Program-made: the position numbers and the translations under genes | Shown here: positions 1-8,524 of the stretch, piece by piece | Position numbering within the stretch: the first letter of the stretch is position 1 | Layout of the letters: every line of letters starts with the position of its first letter | Notes under the pieces: model-generated | The model's input: the letters and a program-made list of their open reading frames with translations, nothing else | Told to the model about the DNA's origin: nothing | Database searches by the model: none | Source of the DNA: Psychrobacter sp. UBA5136 | GTDB lineage: Bacteria > Pseudomonadota > Gammaproteobacteria > Pseudomonadales > Moraxellaceae | Assembly: GCF_002414005.1 (NCBI RefSeq) | Contig: NZ_DHYG01000032.1 | Span: 24,379-88,378, forward strand | Length of the DNA stretch: 64,000 nucleotides | Reading direction: 5' to 3'

Positions 1-65
1 TTTTAGGATATTTTGACTATATCTTTTAGGCTAACCATAGTGAATTTACTGTAAAGCAGACACAA

Positions 66-133
66 TGCGACTGGGATGAATTTTTCGTAGCCTCTGTGAT
101 AACAGCAAGCAAGGAAAATTTACACCAGTCGCA
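66..133. repeat. Inverted repeat at the left edge
   Basis: The 9-base arms at 66-74 and 125-133 are perfectly complementary, with about 50 bases between them. Together they lie just beyond the 3' end of the acyl-CoA synthetase gene, which reads toward this edge. No U-run follows either arm, so this is not a standard terminator. The rest of 1-211 holds no gene I can support. Confidence 0.3.
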
Positions 134-211
134 CATAACTATTAACGTAACGATATTATCTTGAATTGACTATATTTTATTATCTTAAACGGCTATCGAA
201 GTTTCAGCAAT

Positions 212-1936
212 TTATGCGGCGGACAAACTGCGTAGCAAAAAGCGCTGGATTTTACCGCTTGGCGTTTTTGGTAACTCCGACACAAATTCAACCTCACGCG
301 GATACGCATGCGTCGATAGACGTTTACGTACCAATTCCTGAATTTCTTTGGCAATCTCATCGCTGCCTTCGATGCCATCTTTTAGCACCACATAAGACTT
401 AATCGTGTGGCCGCGTACGTCATCTGGCACGCCAACCGCTGCGGATTCTGCGACTGCTTCATGCTCAAGCACGGTATTTTCGACATCGGTAGGCCCTACG
501 CGGTAACCTGCCGTAATGATAATGTCGTCATCACGCCCCGAAAACCAATAGCTGCCATCGCTATGACGCTCGACCACATCGCCCGTCAGATAATAATCGT
601 CAACAAAGGCGTCTTTTTCATTCCAGCTATAACCGCGGAAATAAAACGCGGGCGATTGGCTAACCACCACCGCAAGCTGTCCTTGCTCGCCATCAGGCAA
701 CACTTGCATGTCATCATCTAGCACGACGAGTGTGTGACCCGGTAACGCCATACCCATCGACCCAGTAGGACATTCATGGGCTAGTGCATGGTGCGCACAA
801 CACGTCATGCCCGTCTCTGTTTGACCATATTGATCTTTCACTTGGCAGTTCAAATACGTCTCGACCCAATTAACCACTTCAGTATTTAAAGTTTCGCCTG
901 CTGAATTGGCACAGCGTAGTGATAGCAGTGAGTTGACATCATCATGAGATTTTTCAAACACGCCGCTAGATTTCATCATGCGAAAGGCGGTTGGTGAAGA
1001 GGCTAAATTGGTAATCTTATGGCGAACCATAAAGTCGCGGGTATTGGCAGCGTCAAAGCCCGCTTCGTTAAAATAGGTGGTGATGCCCATCAGCAAAGGT
1101 CCCGTGATTGCGTAATATAGCCCATACGCCCAGCCGGAATCGGCCATGTTCCAGTAGTTATCATCGGCGCGTAAGTCAATGGCATAGCGCATATAAAGAT
1201 AAAAAGCCGTTAGAGCGGATAGCGGCACACTGACGCCTTTTGATTTACCCACCGTACCTGAGGTAAACATTTGTAAAAATGGCGCATCGGTATCCAATAA
1301 TACTGGCTCGCTAGTTTGCGACTGCGATGCCATCATCTTGGCATAATTATCATCAGGCCATTTTTTTTCGCTAGCAGCTTGCGCATAACTCTTATTGTCG
1401 ACCAAGACCATTTTGGTTTGCTCAGCTAAGTCTTCAAACTTGCTACGGTTTTCTTCATTGGTAAAAACCACTTTGGTATTGGCTTTATCCATCCGGTACT
1501 TAATCGAATCATAGCCAAAAGCGGTGAATAATGGTTGATAAACTGCGCCAATCCGCCACGTAGCTAAAACAATGGTGAGTAGCTCAGGGGTTCGTGGCAA
1601 CATAGTCGCCACTTGGTCGCCGGCTTTGACGCCGTAAGATTTTAGTAAGTTAGCAACTTGCGCACTTGCCTTATCAAGCTCGGCAAAGGTCATACGCATT
1701 ACCTTGCCTGACGTATCCTCGTGCACTAACGCAAGATTGTCACCGCGACCATCACGCACATGGCGACCACAGCACGCCATATAAGCATTTAATCGGTCGT
1801 CTAAATGCTCGCCATAGATTTCTGTCAATAAGTCACTTATATTAAAGTTATGATAATAATCGTTATAGCTGACGGGCGACTGAGCATTATTTGTAACGCT
1901 ATTTGCAGCCGAATGGTTTGCAGAGGAGGTGTTCAT
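212..1936 (-). CDS. AMP-forming acyl-CoA synthetase (acetyl/medium-chain type)
   Basis: This is a member of the adenylate-forming ligase (ANL) superfamily, which activates a carboxylic acid with ATP to an acyl-AMP and then transfers it to CoA in the cytosol. At 574 residues it has the family's usual length. The P-loop (TSGTVGKSKG) lies at about 225-234, the YGQTETG motif in the middle, then TGD and the hinge region GYRVGPTDVE. The C-terminal PKTPSGK motif at about 556-562 carries the lysine (about K562) needed for adenylation. The layout resembles acetyl-CoA synthetase-like and medium-chain (ACSM) enzymes, but the substrate cannot be read from sequence. The first 25 residues are polar and probably disordered. 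It stands alone on the minus strand. Confidence 0.88.
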   Translation of the reverse strand: MNTSSANHSAANSVTNNAQSPVSYNDYYHNFNISDLLTEIYGEHLDDRLNAYMACCGRHVRDGRGDNLALVHEDTSGKVMRMTFAELDKASAQVANLLKSYGVKAGDQVATMLPRTPELLTIVLATWRIGAVYQPLFTAFGYDSIKYRMDKANTKVVFTNEENRSKFEDLAEQTKMVLVDNKSYAQAASEKKWPDDNYAKMMASQSQTSEPVLLDTDAPFLQMFTSGTVGKSKGVSVPLSALTAFYLYMRYAIDLRADDNYWNMADSGWAYGLYYAITGPLLMGITTYFNEAGFDAANTRDFMVRHKITNLASSPTAFRMMKSSGVFEKSHDDVNSLLSLRCANSAGETLNTEVVNWVETYLNCQVKDQYGQTETGMTCCAHHALAHECPTGSMGMALPGHTLVVLDDDMQVLPDGEQGQLAVVVSQSPAFYFRGYSWNEKDAFVDDYYLTGDVVERHSDGSYWFSGRDDDIIITAGYRVGPTDVENTVLEHEAVAESAAVGVPDDVRGHTIKSYVVLKDGIEGSDEIAKEIQELVRKRLSTHAYPREVEFVSELPKTPSGKIQRFLLRSLSAA

Positions 1937-2109
1937 AAGCTAATCCTTTAGCAGTGTTAATTAGGGGAAAAAGAGTATTTATATAGGAAAAACGGTCATA
2001 TCCTATAAACCGTTTTTTACTCTAATCGTTCAGATAATCTATTAGTAACGCATTTCTCCATTCATTTCAATACATAACGTATCATTTTTATATTCATAAC
2101 ACTAAATTT

Positions 2110-3243
2110 TTATTGCCAATCATACAAACATTCCAGCAGTGCCTTTTCTTCACAGCTTTGATATTGTCTGGTTCGGCCACGCCTTGCTTGTTTATAAGGC
2201 TCAAAAAACTGCCCTGCTAAAAAGCGCTCAATAATCACGGGATTAATATAAGAGGCGCGGCAAACAGCAGGCGTGTTGCCAAGCTCTTCTGCGACTTCTT
2301 TGACCATATCAACGACCAGCTGTTGACGCTCAGCACTGTTGGCTTCACTGGCTAATATCGCCTTGCCTTTAGAGGTCTGCAGCTCATCGTATAAATAACT
2401 GGCCGCAAGCACACTTGCCATCCAAGTTCGAAAATCCTTTGCGCTATACAAATTACCGTTATACAGCTTATTTTTACTATTATATGCGCAAGTATGCTCG
2501 CGTATATATGCATTAATATCGCTGCTATCGACGACTTGTTTCTTGCCATTGTCATCCAAATATTTAAAAATCTGATAACCCGGCAGCTCAGAGCAGGCTT
2601 GCACAATGTCAATTAATCGCTCGTCTTGCAATTCAATATGGTGTTCTTTGGCACTTTTACCGACAAAATCAAACGCCAAGCCGTTTTCTGTTTCACTGAC
2701 GTGTTTGCTGCGTAACGTGCTGAGGCCATAGCTTTTATTCATCTTCGCATAGCGGCTATTACCGATACGAATTAGGGTGGTTTCCAATAATTTAACCACG
2801 GCGGCTAATACATTGGCGCGTGATAGCGGCGCTGCTTCTAAATCTGTTTCAACTTGCGCCCGCAGATTAGGCAAGGCTTCGGCAAAGCCTATCATCGCAG
2901 CAAACTTAGCATGATCGCGTACGCGATTCCATTCGGGATGATATAAGTATTGTTTACGCGCTTTATCGTCGCGCCCTGTCGATTGCAAATGCCCTTTTTC
3001 ATCTTGGCATATCCAAACATCAGACCACATGGGCGGAATAACTAAAGCAGCAAAACGCTTGCGCAAGGCCTTATCTTTTACCGTTTTGCCAGTCGCATCT
3101 TTATAGGTAAAACCGCGACCCCAACGCCTGCGCGTAAATCCTGGCTCATCGTCGCTGACGTAGCGCAGGTTTGCCAAGCGAGCTAAATGTTCATAATCAT
3201 GGCGTACATCTTGCGTAATTGTCTGCTGGTCTAACTTCGCCAT
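2110..3243 (-). CDS. DNA topoisomerase IB (poxvirus-type)
   Basis: This is a type IB topoisomerase of the small bacterial/poxviral class, which relaxes supercoils through a 3'-phosphotyrosyl intermediate without ATP. The 377 residues include an N-terminal DNA-binding domain (RRRWGRGFTY near 40; the IPPMWSDVWIC segment near 90-100). The catalytic domain has the KDFRTW motif and ends with the SYINP signature, which puts the nucleophile at about Tyr332. The conserved RxxK-type catalytic residues appear intact (RIGNxRY region near 157). These enzymes are scattered in bacteria and not essential. The gene appears to be transcribed alone. Confidence 0.9.
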   Translation of the reverse strand: MAKLDQQTITQDVRHDYEHLARLANLRYVSDDEPGFTRRRWGRGFTYKDATGKTVKDKALRKRFAALVIPPMWSDVWICQDEKGHLQSTGRDDKARKQYLYHPEWNRVRDHAKFAAMIGFAEALPNLRAQVETDLEAAPLSRANVLAAVVKLLETTLIRIGNSRYAKMNKSYGLSTLRSKHVSETENGLAFDFVGKSAKEHHIELQDERLIDIVQACSELPGYQIFKYLDDNGKKQVVDSSDINAYIREHTCAYNSKNKLYNGNLYSAKDFRTWMASVLAASYLYDELQTSKGKAILASEANSAERQQLVVDMVKEVAEELGNTPAVCRASYINPVIIERFLAGQFFEPYKQARRGRTRQYQSCEEKALLECLYDWQ

Positions 3244-3423
3244 AAAAAATACTCGATTGATAAAATAGACGCTTTAGCATAATAAATTGCGGCTGTCTTT
3301 GCTGTTTGTTTGCCACAAGCAAAGTGTAATTGATGTGTAAAAAACTCTCTTTAAAAGGTTCTAAATGATGAGTTTTTAAGCCATAATTCGCTAAAACCCA
3401 TAACTTAAGTTGAATGAAATATA

Positions 3424-3876
3424 ATGAAAAATGATTCTATAAAAATAGCCCCACTATCTAAAGCCGATTATGAATCTTGGGCGAATCTATGGCAAAAATA
3501 CTTAACGTTTTATGAAACTCGCTTGCCGCCCAGTACGACAGAAAAGACGTGGCGCAATCTGCTTGACAATGATGTCCCAATTTATGGCTTTGGCGCTTGG
3601 CAGGATGGCACATTAGTAGGTATCACTCATGTGGTGCTACATCCAAATACGTGGAATACCACAGAATGCTGCTATTTAGAAGATTTATACGTTAGTGAAG
3701 CGGTGCGCGGACAAGGCGTAGGACGTGCGCTAATTGAACAGGTCTATGATTTTGCTAGTAAGAAAAACTGTAATCGTGTTTATTGGACAACGCAAGAAGG
3801 CAACACTACAGCACGTAAACTCTATGATAAAGTGGCAGACCTGACTGAAATGATTCAGTATCGCAAGGATTTATGA
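3424..3876 (+). CDS. GNAT family N-acetyltransferase
   Basis: This is a 150-residue acetyltransferase-fold protein. The acetyl-CoA-binding motif A is clear (LEDLYVSEAVRGQGVGRALI, around 84-103) with the Q-G-V-G-R-A turn. It is followed by the C-terminal YWTTQEGNTTARKLYDKV segment, typical of motif B. The substrate is unknown; related proteins acetylate small amines, amino acids or antibiotics. The gene is monocistronic, diverges from the topoisomerase gene and is followed by a good intrinsic terminator. Confidence 0.85.
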   Translation: MKNDSIKIAPLSKADYESWANLWQKYLTFYETRLPPSTTEKTWRNLLDNDVPIYGFGAWQDGTLVGITHVVLHPNTWNTTECCYLEDLYVSEAVRGQGVGRALIEQVYDFASKKNCNRVYWTTQEGNTTARKLYDKVADLTEMIQYRKDL

Positions 3877-3908
3877 TTAATAGCGGCAGTTTTATAAACT
3901 TTTCAAAA

Positions 3909-3943
3909 TAAAAAACGCCCAGTATAAACTTGGCGTTTTTTTA
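3909..3943 (+). terminator. Intrinsic terminator after the GNAT gene
   Basis: A-rich and T-rich arms around complementary AACGCC/GGCGTT cores form a hairpin ending in seven T residues. It sits between the GNAT gene and the convergent ppnP gene and could work in both directions. Confidence 0.8.
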
Positions 3944-3968
3944 ACAACTGCACTCATATGAGAAATAA

Positions 3969-4253
3969 CTATTTACCGTAAGTGCATAAATAAGCGGTCT
4001 CAACCTCTACTTTAACGCCAAACTTCTGGTTGGCTTCAACGGTAAATTGCTCGCCAGCATGAAAGGTTTGCCACTCATCACTTTCTGGCAATTTTACCGT
4101 CAAGGCACCACTGATGACGCTCATGGTTTCAAATTCGCTAGTACCAAATCCATATTCGCCAATTTCCATCACGCCGACAGTCGCTGGCAGAGTGGCTGTT
4201 TGAAAAGCAATAGAAGTCACTTTATTGTCAAAATAGTTATTAACGCTTGGCAT
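3969..4253 (-). CDS. ppnP: Pyrimidine/purine nucleoside phosphorylase PpnP
   Basis: This small single-domain cupin protein (formerly YaiE/DUF1255) phosphorolyses purine and pyrimidine nucleosides to free base and ribose-1-phosphate. Its length (94 residues) equals that of the E. coli protein. The beta-barrel is recognisable from [20 protein letters not shown] and the C-terminal [16 protein letters not shown]. It lies 55 bases downstream of prfB on the same strand, so it may be cotranscribed with it. Confidence 0.9.
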   Translation of the reverse strand: MPSVNNYFDNKVTSIAFQTATLPATVGVMEIGEYGFGTSEFETMSVISGALTVKLPESDEWQTFHAGEQFTVEANQKFGVKVEVETAYLCTYGK

Positions 4254-4308
4254 AATTTTCCTTAATTAAATGTTGATTGGTCTTTGAAACGGTCTTTTTA
4301 GTCTAATC

Positions 4309-5404
4309 TTACAGTCCCGCTTTAAGGCTTGCCTCGATAAATTGGTCAAGATCGCCATCGAGCACCGCGCTGGTGTTAAAGGTTTCAACGCCAGTACGCA
4401 AATCCTTGATACGAGAATCATCGAGCACATACGAGCGAATTTGACTGCCCCAGCCCACGTCAGATTTATTATCTTCAACCGCTTGTTGTTTTTCCATACG
4501 TTTTTGCATCTCAAGCTCATACAGCTTAGCGCGGAGCATTTTCATCGCCGTGGCTTTATTGCCATGTTGGCTACGCTCGTTCTGACACGTGACCACCACG
4601 CCACTTGGCTCATGAGTAATACGTACGGCAGAGTCGGTGGTATTGACGTGCTGACCGCCCGCGCCCGATGAGCGATAGGTATCGATGCGCAAATCAGCTG
4701 GATTGATGTCAATCTCGACGTTATCATCAATTTCAGGCGACACAAAAACAGCAGCAAACGACGTATGACGACCATTATTACTGTCAAATGGCGATTTACG
4801 CACCAAGCGATGCACGCCAATTTCGGTCCGTAACCAACCAAAGGCATAATCGCCTTTAATCTCAATCGTTGCCGATTTAATACCAGCGACGCTGCCCGAC
4901 GATACTTCAATCACGTCAACCTTAAAGCCATGCGACTCCGCCCAGCGCGTATACATACGCAGTAGCATTTCCGCCCAGTCTTGCGCTTCGGTGCCGCCGC
5001 TGCCCGACTGGATATCTAAGTAGCAATTGTTTGGATCCATCTCACCACTAAACATACGGCGAAACTCTAAATCTGCCACGCGTTCTTCGGCATTATCGAG
5101 CTCTGCTTGCACATCGGTCAGCAATGTCTCGTCTTCTGCTTCTACTGCCAGCTCTAACATAGCGACCGCATCTGCCAAGGTTGTTTCAAGTGAAACCACC
5201 ACGTCGATGACGCCATCAAGCTGACTTTTTTCTTTATTAATTTTGGTCGCACGCTCTGGATCATTCCACAGCTCAGGGTTTTCTAATTCTAAATTGACTT
5301 CTTCTAAGCGCTCTTGCTTACCGTCGAAGTCAAAGATACCTCCGAAGGTCCTGTCCACGCTCGGATAAATCTTTGATGCGTTCTTGATACGGGTTGATTT
5401 CCAT
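4309..5404 (-). CDS. prfB: Peptide chain release factor 2, with programmed +1 frameshift
   Basis: RF2 reads UAA and UGA stop codons and triggers hydrolysis of peptidyl-tRNA. The SPF stop-recognition tripeptide (in RKSPFDSNN) and the catalytic GGQ ([10 protein letters not shown]) are both present. Translation must start at the ATG at 5404 and reads 24 codons to an in-frame TGA at 5332-5330. It then shifts +1 at CTT-TGA-C and continues at 5331 to 4309, giving 364 residues against 365 in E. coli. An internal Shine-Dalgarno-like CGGAGG lies just before the CTT, as in the classical RF2 autoregulatory site. A start at 5358 gives only an artefactual N-terminus. Low RF2 promotes the shift, so the gene controls its own output. 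ppnP follows. Confidence 0.96.
5328..5343 (-). promoter_or_regulatory. RF2 programmed frameshift site
   Basis: On the minus strand the order is AGG TAT CTT TGA C. It combines an upstream SD-like element, a slippery CTT and a stop codon with C in the fourth position, which is the weakest UGA context. This matches the conserved bacterial RF2 recoding element. Confidence 0.95.
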
Positions 5405-5522
5405 AAAGTTTCCTGTTTTTTTAACTGTTTTTTTTAAAATGATAGGGCGCTATTTTAAAGGAGATTATCACTAAATAGTTGGCTAATTATCGCTGCATTT
5501 GCGTCAAATTATTTTAAACCAT

Positions 5523-6224
5523 CTAAATCGACCAGTCTTCTACTGCCCAGCGGTGTGCAAGCGCATGCGCGTGTAGCGCCTCGTCAGGTGACACGCAAAT
5601 AGCCACGTCTGCCCATTCGAGCAGTGGAATATCATTTTTAGAGTCTGAGTAGGCATAGGTTTTATCAAAGGTGACACCTGCTAATTGCTTTTTATTAAGC
5701 CACTTGTCTAGATGGTAAATCTTGCCTTCTTTAAAATTTGGCTTATCTGTTAATTTGCCCGTATAGCGCTCATCTTTTATCTCAAGCGGCGTCGATAATA
5801 CATGGCTATCTGCAACACCAAAACGCTGAGCAATTGCCGATACCACAAAATCATTGGTGGCAGAAATAATCACCACATCGTGACCCTTCTCGATATGCTG
5901 ACAGAGCACTTCCATCGCTTTTGGGCGAATGTGGGGTTCGATTTCGCTTTTAATATAGTCTTCGCGCAGCTCATGTAGCCTATCCATCGGCAAGCTGCTT
6001 AAAAATTGCGCCACAAACTCATTGTATTCGGTCGCATCGAGCGTACCTTCGATATAGTCTTGATAAAATTTCTGATTGGCGGTGCGATATTCAGCCTCGT
6101 CAACGAGATTATGCTTGACGATATACTCGCCCCAAAGATAATCGCTATCAACGTCGAGCAATGTATGGTCTAAATCAAAAAGCGCCAACTCTTTTGGAGC
6201 CTGTCCTGCTTGTGTTGCCTGCAT
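5523..6224 (-). CDS. HAD-superfamily phosphatase, subfamily IB (SerB-like)
   Basis: This 233-residue cytosolic hydrolase of the haloacid dehalogenase fold contains the nucleophile motif DLDHT at 17-21 (Asp17, Asp19). Motif II is in IISATNDF, followed by the conserved lysine and the acidic motif SDSKNDIPLL. HAD-IB enzymes hydrolyse phosphomonoesters such as phosphoserine or histidinol phosphate; the substrate here is undetermined. It is separated from prfB by about 120 bases on the same strand and may be its own unit. Confidence 0.85.
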   Translation of the reverse strand: MQATQAGQAPKELALFDLDHTLLDVDSDYLWGEYIVKHNLVDEAEYRTANQKFYQDYIEGTLDATEYNEFVAQFLSSLPMDRLHELREDYIKSEIEPHIRPKAMEVLCQHIEKGHDVVIISATNDFVVSAIAQRFGVADSHVLSTPLEIKDERYTGKLTDKPNFKEGKIYHLDKWLNKKQLAGVTFDKTYAYSDSKNDIPLLEWADVAICVSPDEALHAHALAHRWAVEDWSI

Positions 6225-6389
6225 AGTGGAGCCTTATTCTTGTTTGTTAAAAAAATAATCTTTTAGAGGTAAATGATTTTTAAAATAAAGCGCTTGATAA
6301 ATATAAAATTTGCTAAAGAACCTTCTAGAATCCTACTGTTTAGCAAACAAAATTATGCTAACTTATTTATTTTACTATCTCATTAGCTG

Positions 6390-6424
6390 GTTTTTAGCCG
6401 ACTTGCTTGTTTTTAGCCGACTTG
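6390..6424. repeat. 16-bp direct repeat, two copies 19 bp apart
   Basis: The same 16 bases occur at 6390-6405 and 6409-6424 just upstream of the small membrane protein gene. They form a local tandem duplication with a three-base remainder. Confidence 0.7.
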
Positions 6425-6445
6425 ATAATAACAATAGAGACCTTT

Positions 6446-6892
6446 ATGAAAGCGCCTGATGATAAAACCGTCTTGTCTGACCGACCGCGACGTCCTGCCC
6501 GCTCCATCAGAGAAATTAGACGGCGACAATTAGGCAAGAGCCATCAATCGCCCTATGACCGTCTGCTTTACGCACTGTTAAACGCGCTACTGTACGGTGT
6601 TGGCGGCTTACTTATTGACCTTGCCATTGTTGTTATCCGTTCAATCGCCGGTATGGGCAATGGCGAGATATTTTGGCTATTTACGCCGTTTATGCTGATT
6701 TTGGGTGCGCTAACGGGTTTTATCGTTGGTAAAAGCGCGGGTGCTGAGAGCGTCAATGCCTTAAACATCGACGACACTGGTAATAATCGTTATCTTAGCG
6801 ACCATTCTGTACGCCATGATGTCTTTCGCGGTCTTGTCATCGGGATTATCATTTTTGCTATTATTTGGCTTATCATGATGCTGATGGCATAA
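6446..6892 (+). CDS. Small inner-membrane protein, function unknown
   Basis: I do not recognise a family. The start at 6446 (MKAPDDK) is preferred because an AGAGA sequence lies just upstream; an alternative in-frame ATG at 6407 falls inside a duplicated stretch. The 148-residue product has a basic N-terminal tail of about 35 residues (RPRRPARSIREIRRRQ), suggesting a cytosolic N-terminus. Three hydrophobic segments follow at about 40-65, 75-95 and 123-147, the last ending the protein. It stands alone between divergent or convergent neighbours. Confidence 0.65.
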   Translation: MKAPDDKTVLSDRPRRPARSIREIRRRQLGKSHQSPYDRLLYALLNALLYGVGGLLIDLAIVVIRSIAGMGNGEIFWLFTPFMLILGALTGFIVGKSAGAESVNALNIDDTGNNRYLSDHSVRHDVFRGLVIGIIIFAIIWLIMMLMA

Positions 6893-6902
6893 GATTTATA
6901 AA

Positions 6903-6934
6903 AAGGATAGCCAGTATAAAACTATCCTCATTTT
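6903..6934 (+). terminator. Probable terminator between convergent genes
   Basis: AGGATAG and CTATCCT arms surround a short loop and are followed by CATTTTTATA. The structure separates the membrane protein gene from the convergent carbonic-anhydrase-like gene. Confidence 0.55.
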
Positions 6935-6984
6935 TATAAATCGTGCTGTCTTCTAGCTGACTTTTAGCTAATTTCTGACAGCGA

Positions 6985-7521
6985 TTAATCAGGCATTGCC
7001 ACTTCTGTTAAGCCCGTTTTAAACTTCTGACAACGCTCCGCATAGTGCATAGCTGACAGCTTTAACATCGCTGTTTGCTCGTCCGTCAAGGTTTTGACCA
7101 CTTTTGCAGGAGCGCCCATGACCAGTGAATTATCGGGTATCTCTTTGCCTTCGGTGACCAAGGCTTTGGCACCAATAATACAGTTTTTACCGATTTTGGC
7201 ATTATTTAATACCACAGCGCCAATACCAATCAGACTATTATCGCCAATCTCGCAGCCATGCAGCATCGCTAAATGGCCAATGGTGACATGATTGCCAATT
7301 TTCACTTCAATCCCAGCATCGGTATGAATGACGCTGTTTTCTTGCACGTTACTATAATCACCAATATGAATGCGCTCATTATCACCGCGAATCACCGCCC
7401 CAAACCACACGCTGGCTTGATGGCCAAGATAAACATCGCCAATCACGCGCGCTGTGTCCGCAACCCAACCATTAAATGGGCTGGCAAATTCTGGCGTTTT
7501 GTCCAAATACTGATAAATCAT
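6985..7521 (-). CDS. Gamma-class carbonic anhydrase family protein
   Basis: This 178-residue left-handed beta-helix protein is built from hexapeptide repeats (I/V-G-x-x-x-x pattern from about residue 25 to 135). The three zinc-ligand histidines of the family are visible at about His66, His83 and His88. It resembles the YrdA/PaaY group, which forms trimers; some members hydrate CO2 and others hydrolyse thioesters. The real activity cannot be decided here. It diverges from the PAP2 gene over a 117-base gap. Confidence 0.87.
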   Translation of the reverse strand: MIYQYLDKTPEFASPFNGWVADTARVIGDVYLGHQASVWFGAVIRGDNERIHIGDYSNVQENSVIHTDAGIEVKIGNHVTIGHLAMLHGCEIGDNSLIGIGAVVLNNAKIGKNCIIGAKALVTEGKEIPDNSLVMGAPAKVVKTLTDEQTAMLKLSAMHYAERCQKFKTGLTEVAMPD

Positions 7522-7638
7522 ACTCTATCCTTAGTCGTTATTTTTATAAATAATGCATGGTAAAGCTCAATAGACATAAAGTTTCATAAAGTCTTTGTAG
7601 TATACTCTCGTCCATCAATTTTATTTAGGCACGCTGTC

Positions 7639-8190
7639 ATGGTTAGCATAAAATATCCCGCGCTCATCTTATTATCGACTAGCCTTATTGTGGCGAGCCC
7701 CGCTCACGCAGATAATAGCTCTGGGATTGATAAAGCAGGAGATATTCTATCCTTTGCCATCCCAGCAGCTGCTTACGGTAGCACTTATTATATGGATGAT
7801 AAAGAGGGTCGTCAGCAATTTTACTATTCGTTTGCGACCAACGTTGCTGCGACTTATGCCTTAAAGACAGTGATTGATAAAGAAAGACCTGATGGTAGCG
7901 ATGATGATTCCTTCCCCTCTGGGCATACCTCAAGAGCGTTCCAGGGCGCCAGCTTTATTCATAAACGTTATGGCTTAAAATACAGCATTCCAGCATATAT
8001 CGGCGCAGGCTTTGTGGCTTATAGCCGCGTTGACGCCGATGAACATGATACAGCTGACGTATTAGCAGGGGCCGCCTTAGGCGTTGCCAGCAGCATGTAT
8101 TTTACCAAAAGCTATTATGATGACCAATTGCATATCGCCCCCAACTTATCGCCGGACTATTATGGTTTATCAGTGCATTATAATTTTTAA
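7639..8190 (+). CDS. Periplasmic PAP2-family phosphatase
   Basis: A 183-residue exported phosphatase of the type 2 phosphatidic acid phosphatase superfamily. An N-terminal signal peptide ends near SPAHA-D (about residue 24). The three catalytic motifs are intact: K76-x6-R83-P, PSGH at 93-96, and S129-R130-x5-H136-x3-D140. The histidine of the third motif would be the phosphate-accepting nucleophile. The C-terminus ends in aromatic-rich LSVHYNF, similar to outer-membrane or secreted proteins. Likely substrates are lipid or sugar phosphates in the periplasm. Confidence 0.85.
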   Translation: MVSIKYPALILLSTSLIVASPAHADNSSGIDKAGDILSFAIPAAAYGSTYYMDDKEGRQQFYYSFATNVAATYALKTVIDKERPDGSDDDSFPSGHTSRAFQGASFIHKRYGLKYSIPAYIGAGFVAYSRVDADEHDTADVLAGAALGVASSMYFTKSYYDDQLHIAPNLSPDYYGLSVHYNF

Positions 8191-8281
8191 TAGCCCCTAT
8201 TTATCCAATGTAAAAATACTAAATATAAACGTTTGAAATAACAGACGAGAGAAGGTGCTAGCCCTCAACGCAAAACTCTAG

Positions 8282-8287
8282 TATAAT
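8282..8287 (+). promoter_or_regulatory. Candidate -10 element for carAB
   Basis: A perfect TATAAT hexamer lies about 240 bases before carA. No convincing -35 is seen at 17-base spacing. If it is used, transcription starts near 8293 and carA has a leader of about 230 bases. Confidence 0.5.
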
Positions 8288-8303
8288 GCGCAAAATCTGT
8301 GCC

Positions 8304-8524
8304 AAAGCGAGCGGACATGATGCAAGTTACTTATTCACCCTTAGTGAATCCTGTACCTTTTCATCTATGATGTCTTCTCGCTTTTTTGTGGAAAAAATTT
8401 GGCTTTAGAGCGTTTTTTATGCTTATTTAGCAGTATTTAGATAAACATAAAAGGCCGTTTTAGCGCAAAATTTTCATCATAAAACATCATGGCACTCACC
8501 CATAACAGCGGAGGCAACCCTTGA
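8304..8524 (+). promoter_or_regulatory. carA leader with possible attenuator and leader ORFs
   Basis: AAAGCGAG (8304-8311) is complementary to CTCGCTTT (8377-8384), which runs into six T residues, as an attenuator would. Between the arms lies a 17-codon frame (8317-8370, MMQVTYSPLVNPVPFHL). A small hairpin, TTCAC/GTGAA, sits at 8334-8348. A second, 11-codon frame (8489-8524) ends in a TGA overlapping the carA TTG start. carAB leaders in Pseudomonas are attenuated by pyrimidine or arginine signals; that this one works the same way is inference. Confidence 0.35.

Noticed and set aside
5331..5358. Start of prfB at the ATG-like codon at 5358
   Set aside because: The nine residues it would add come from the wrong frame before the programmed frameshift site; the true start is 5404.
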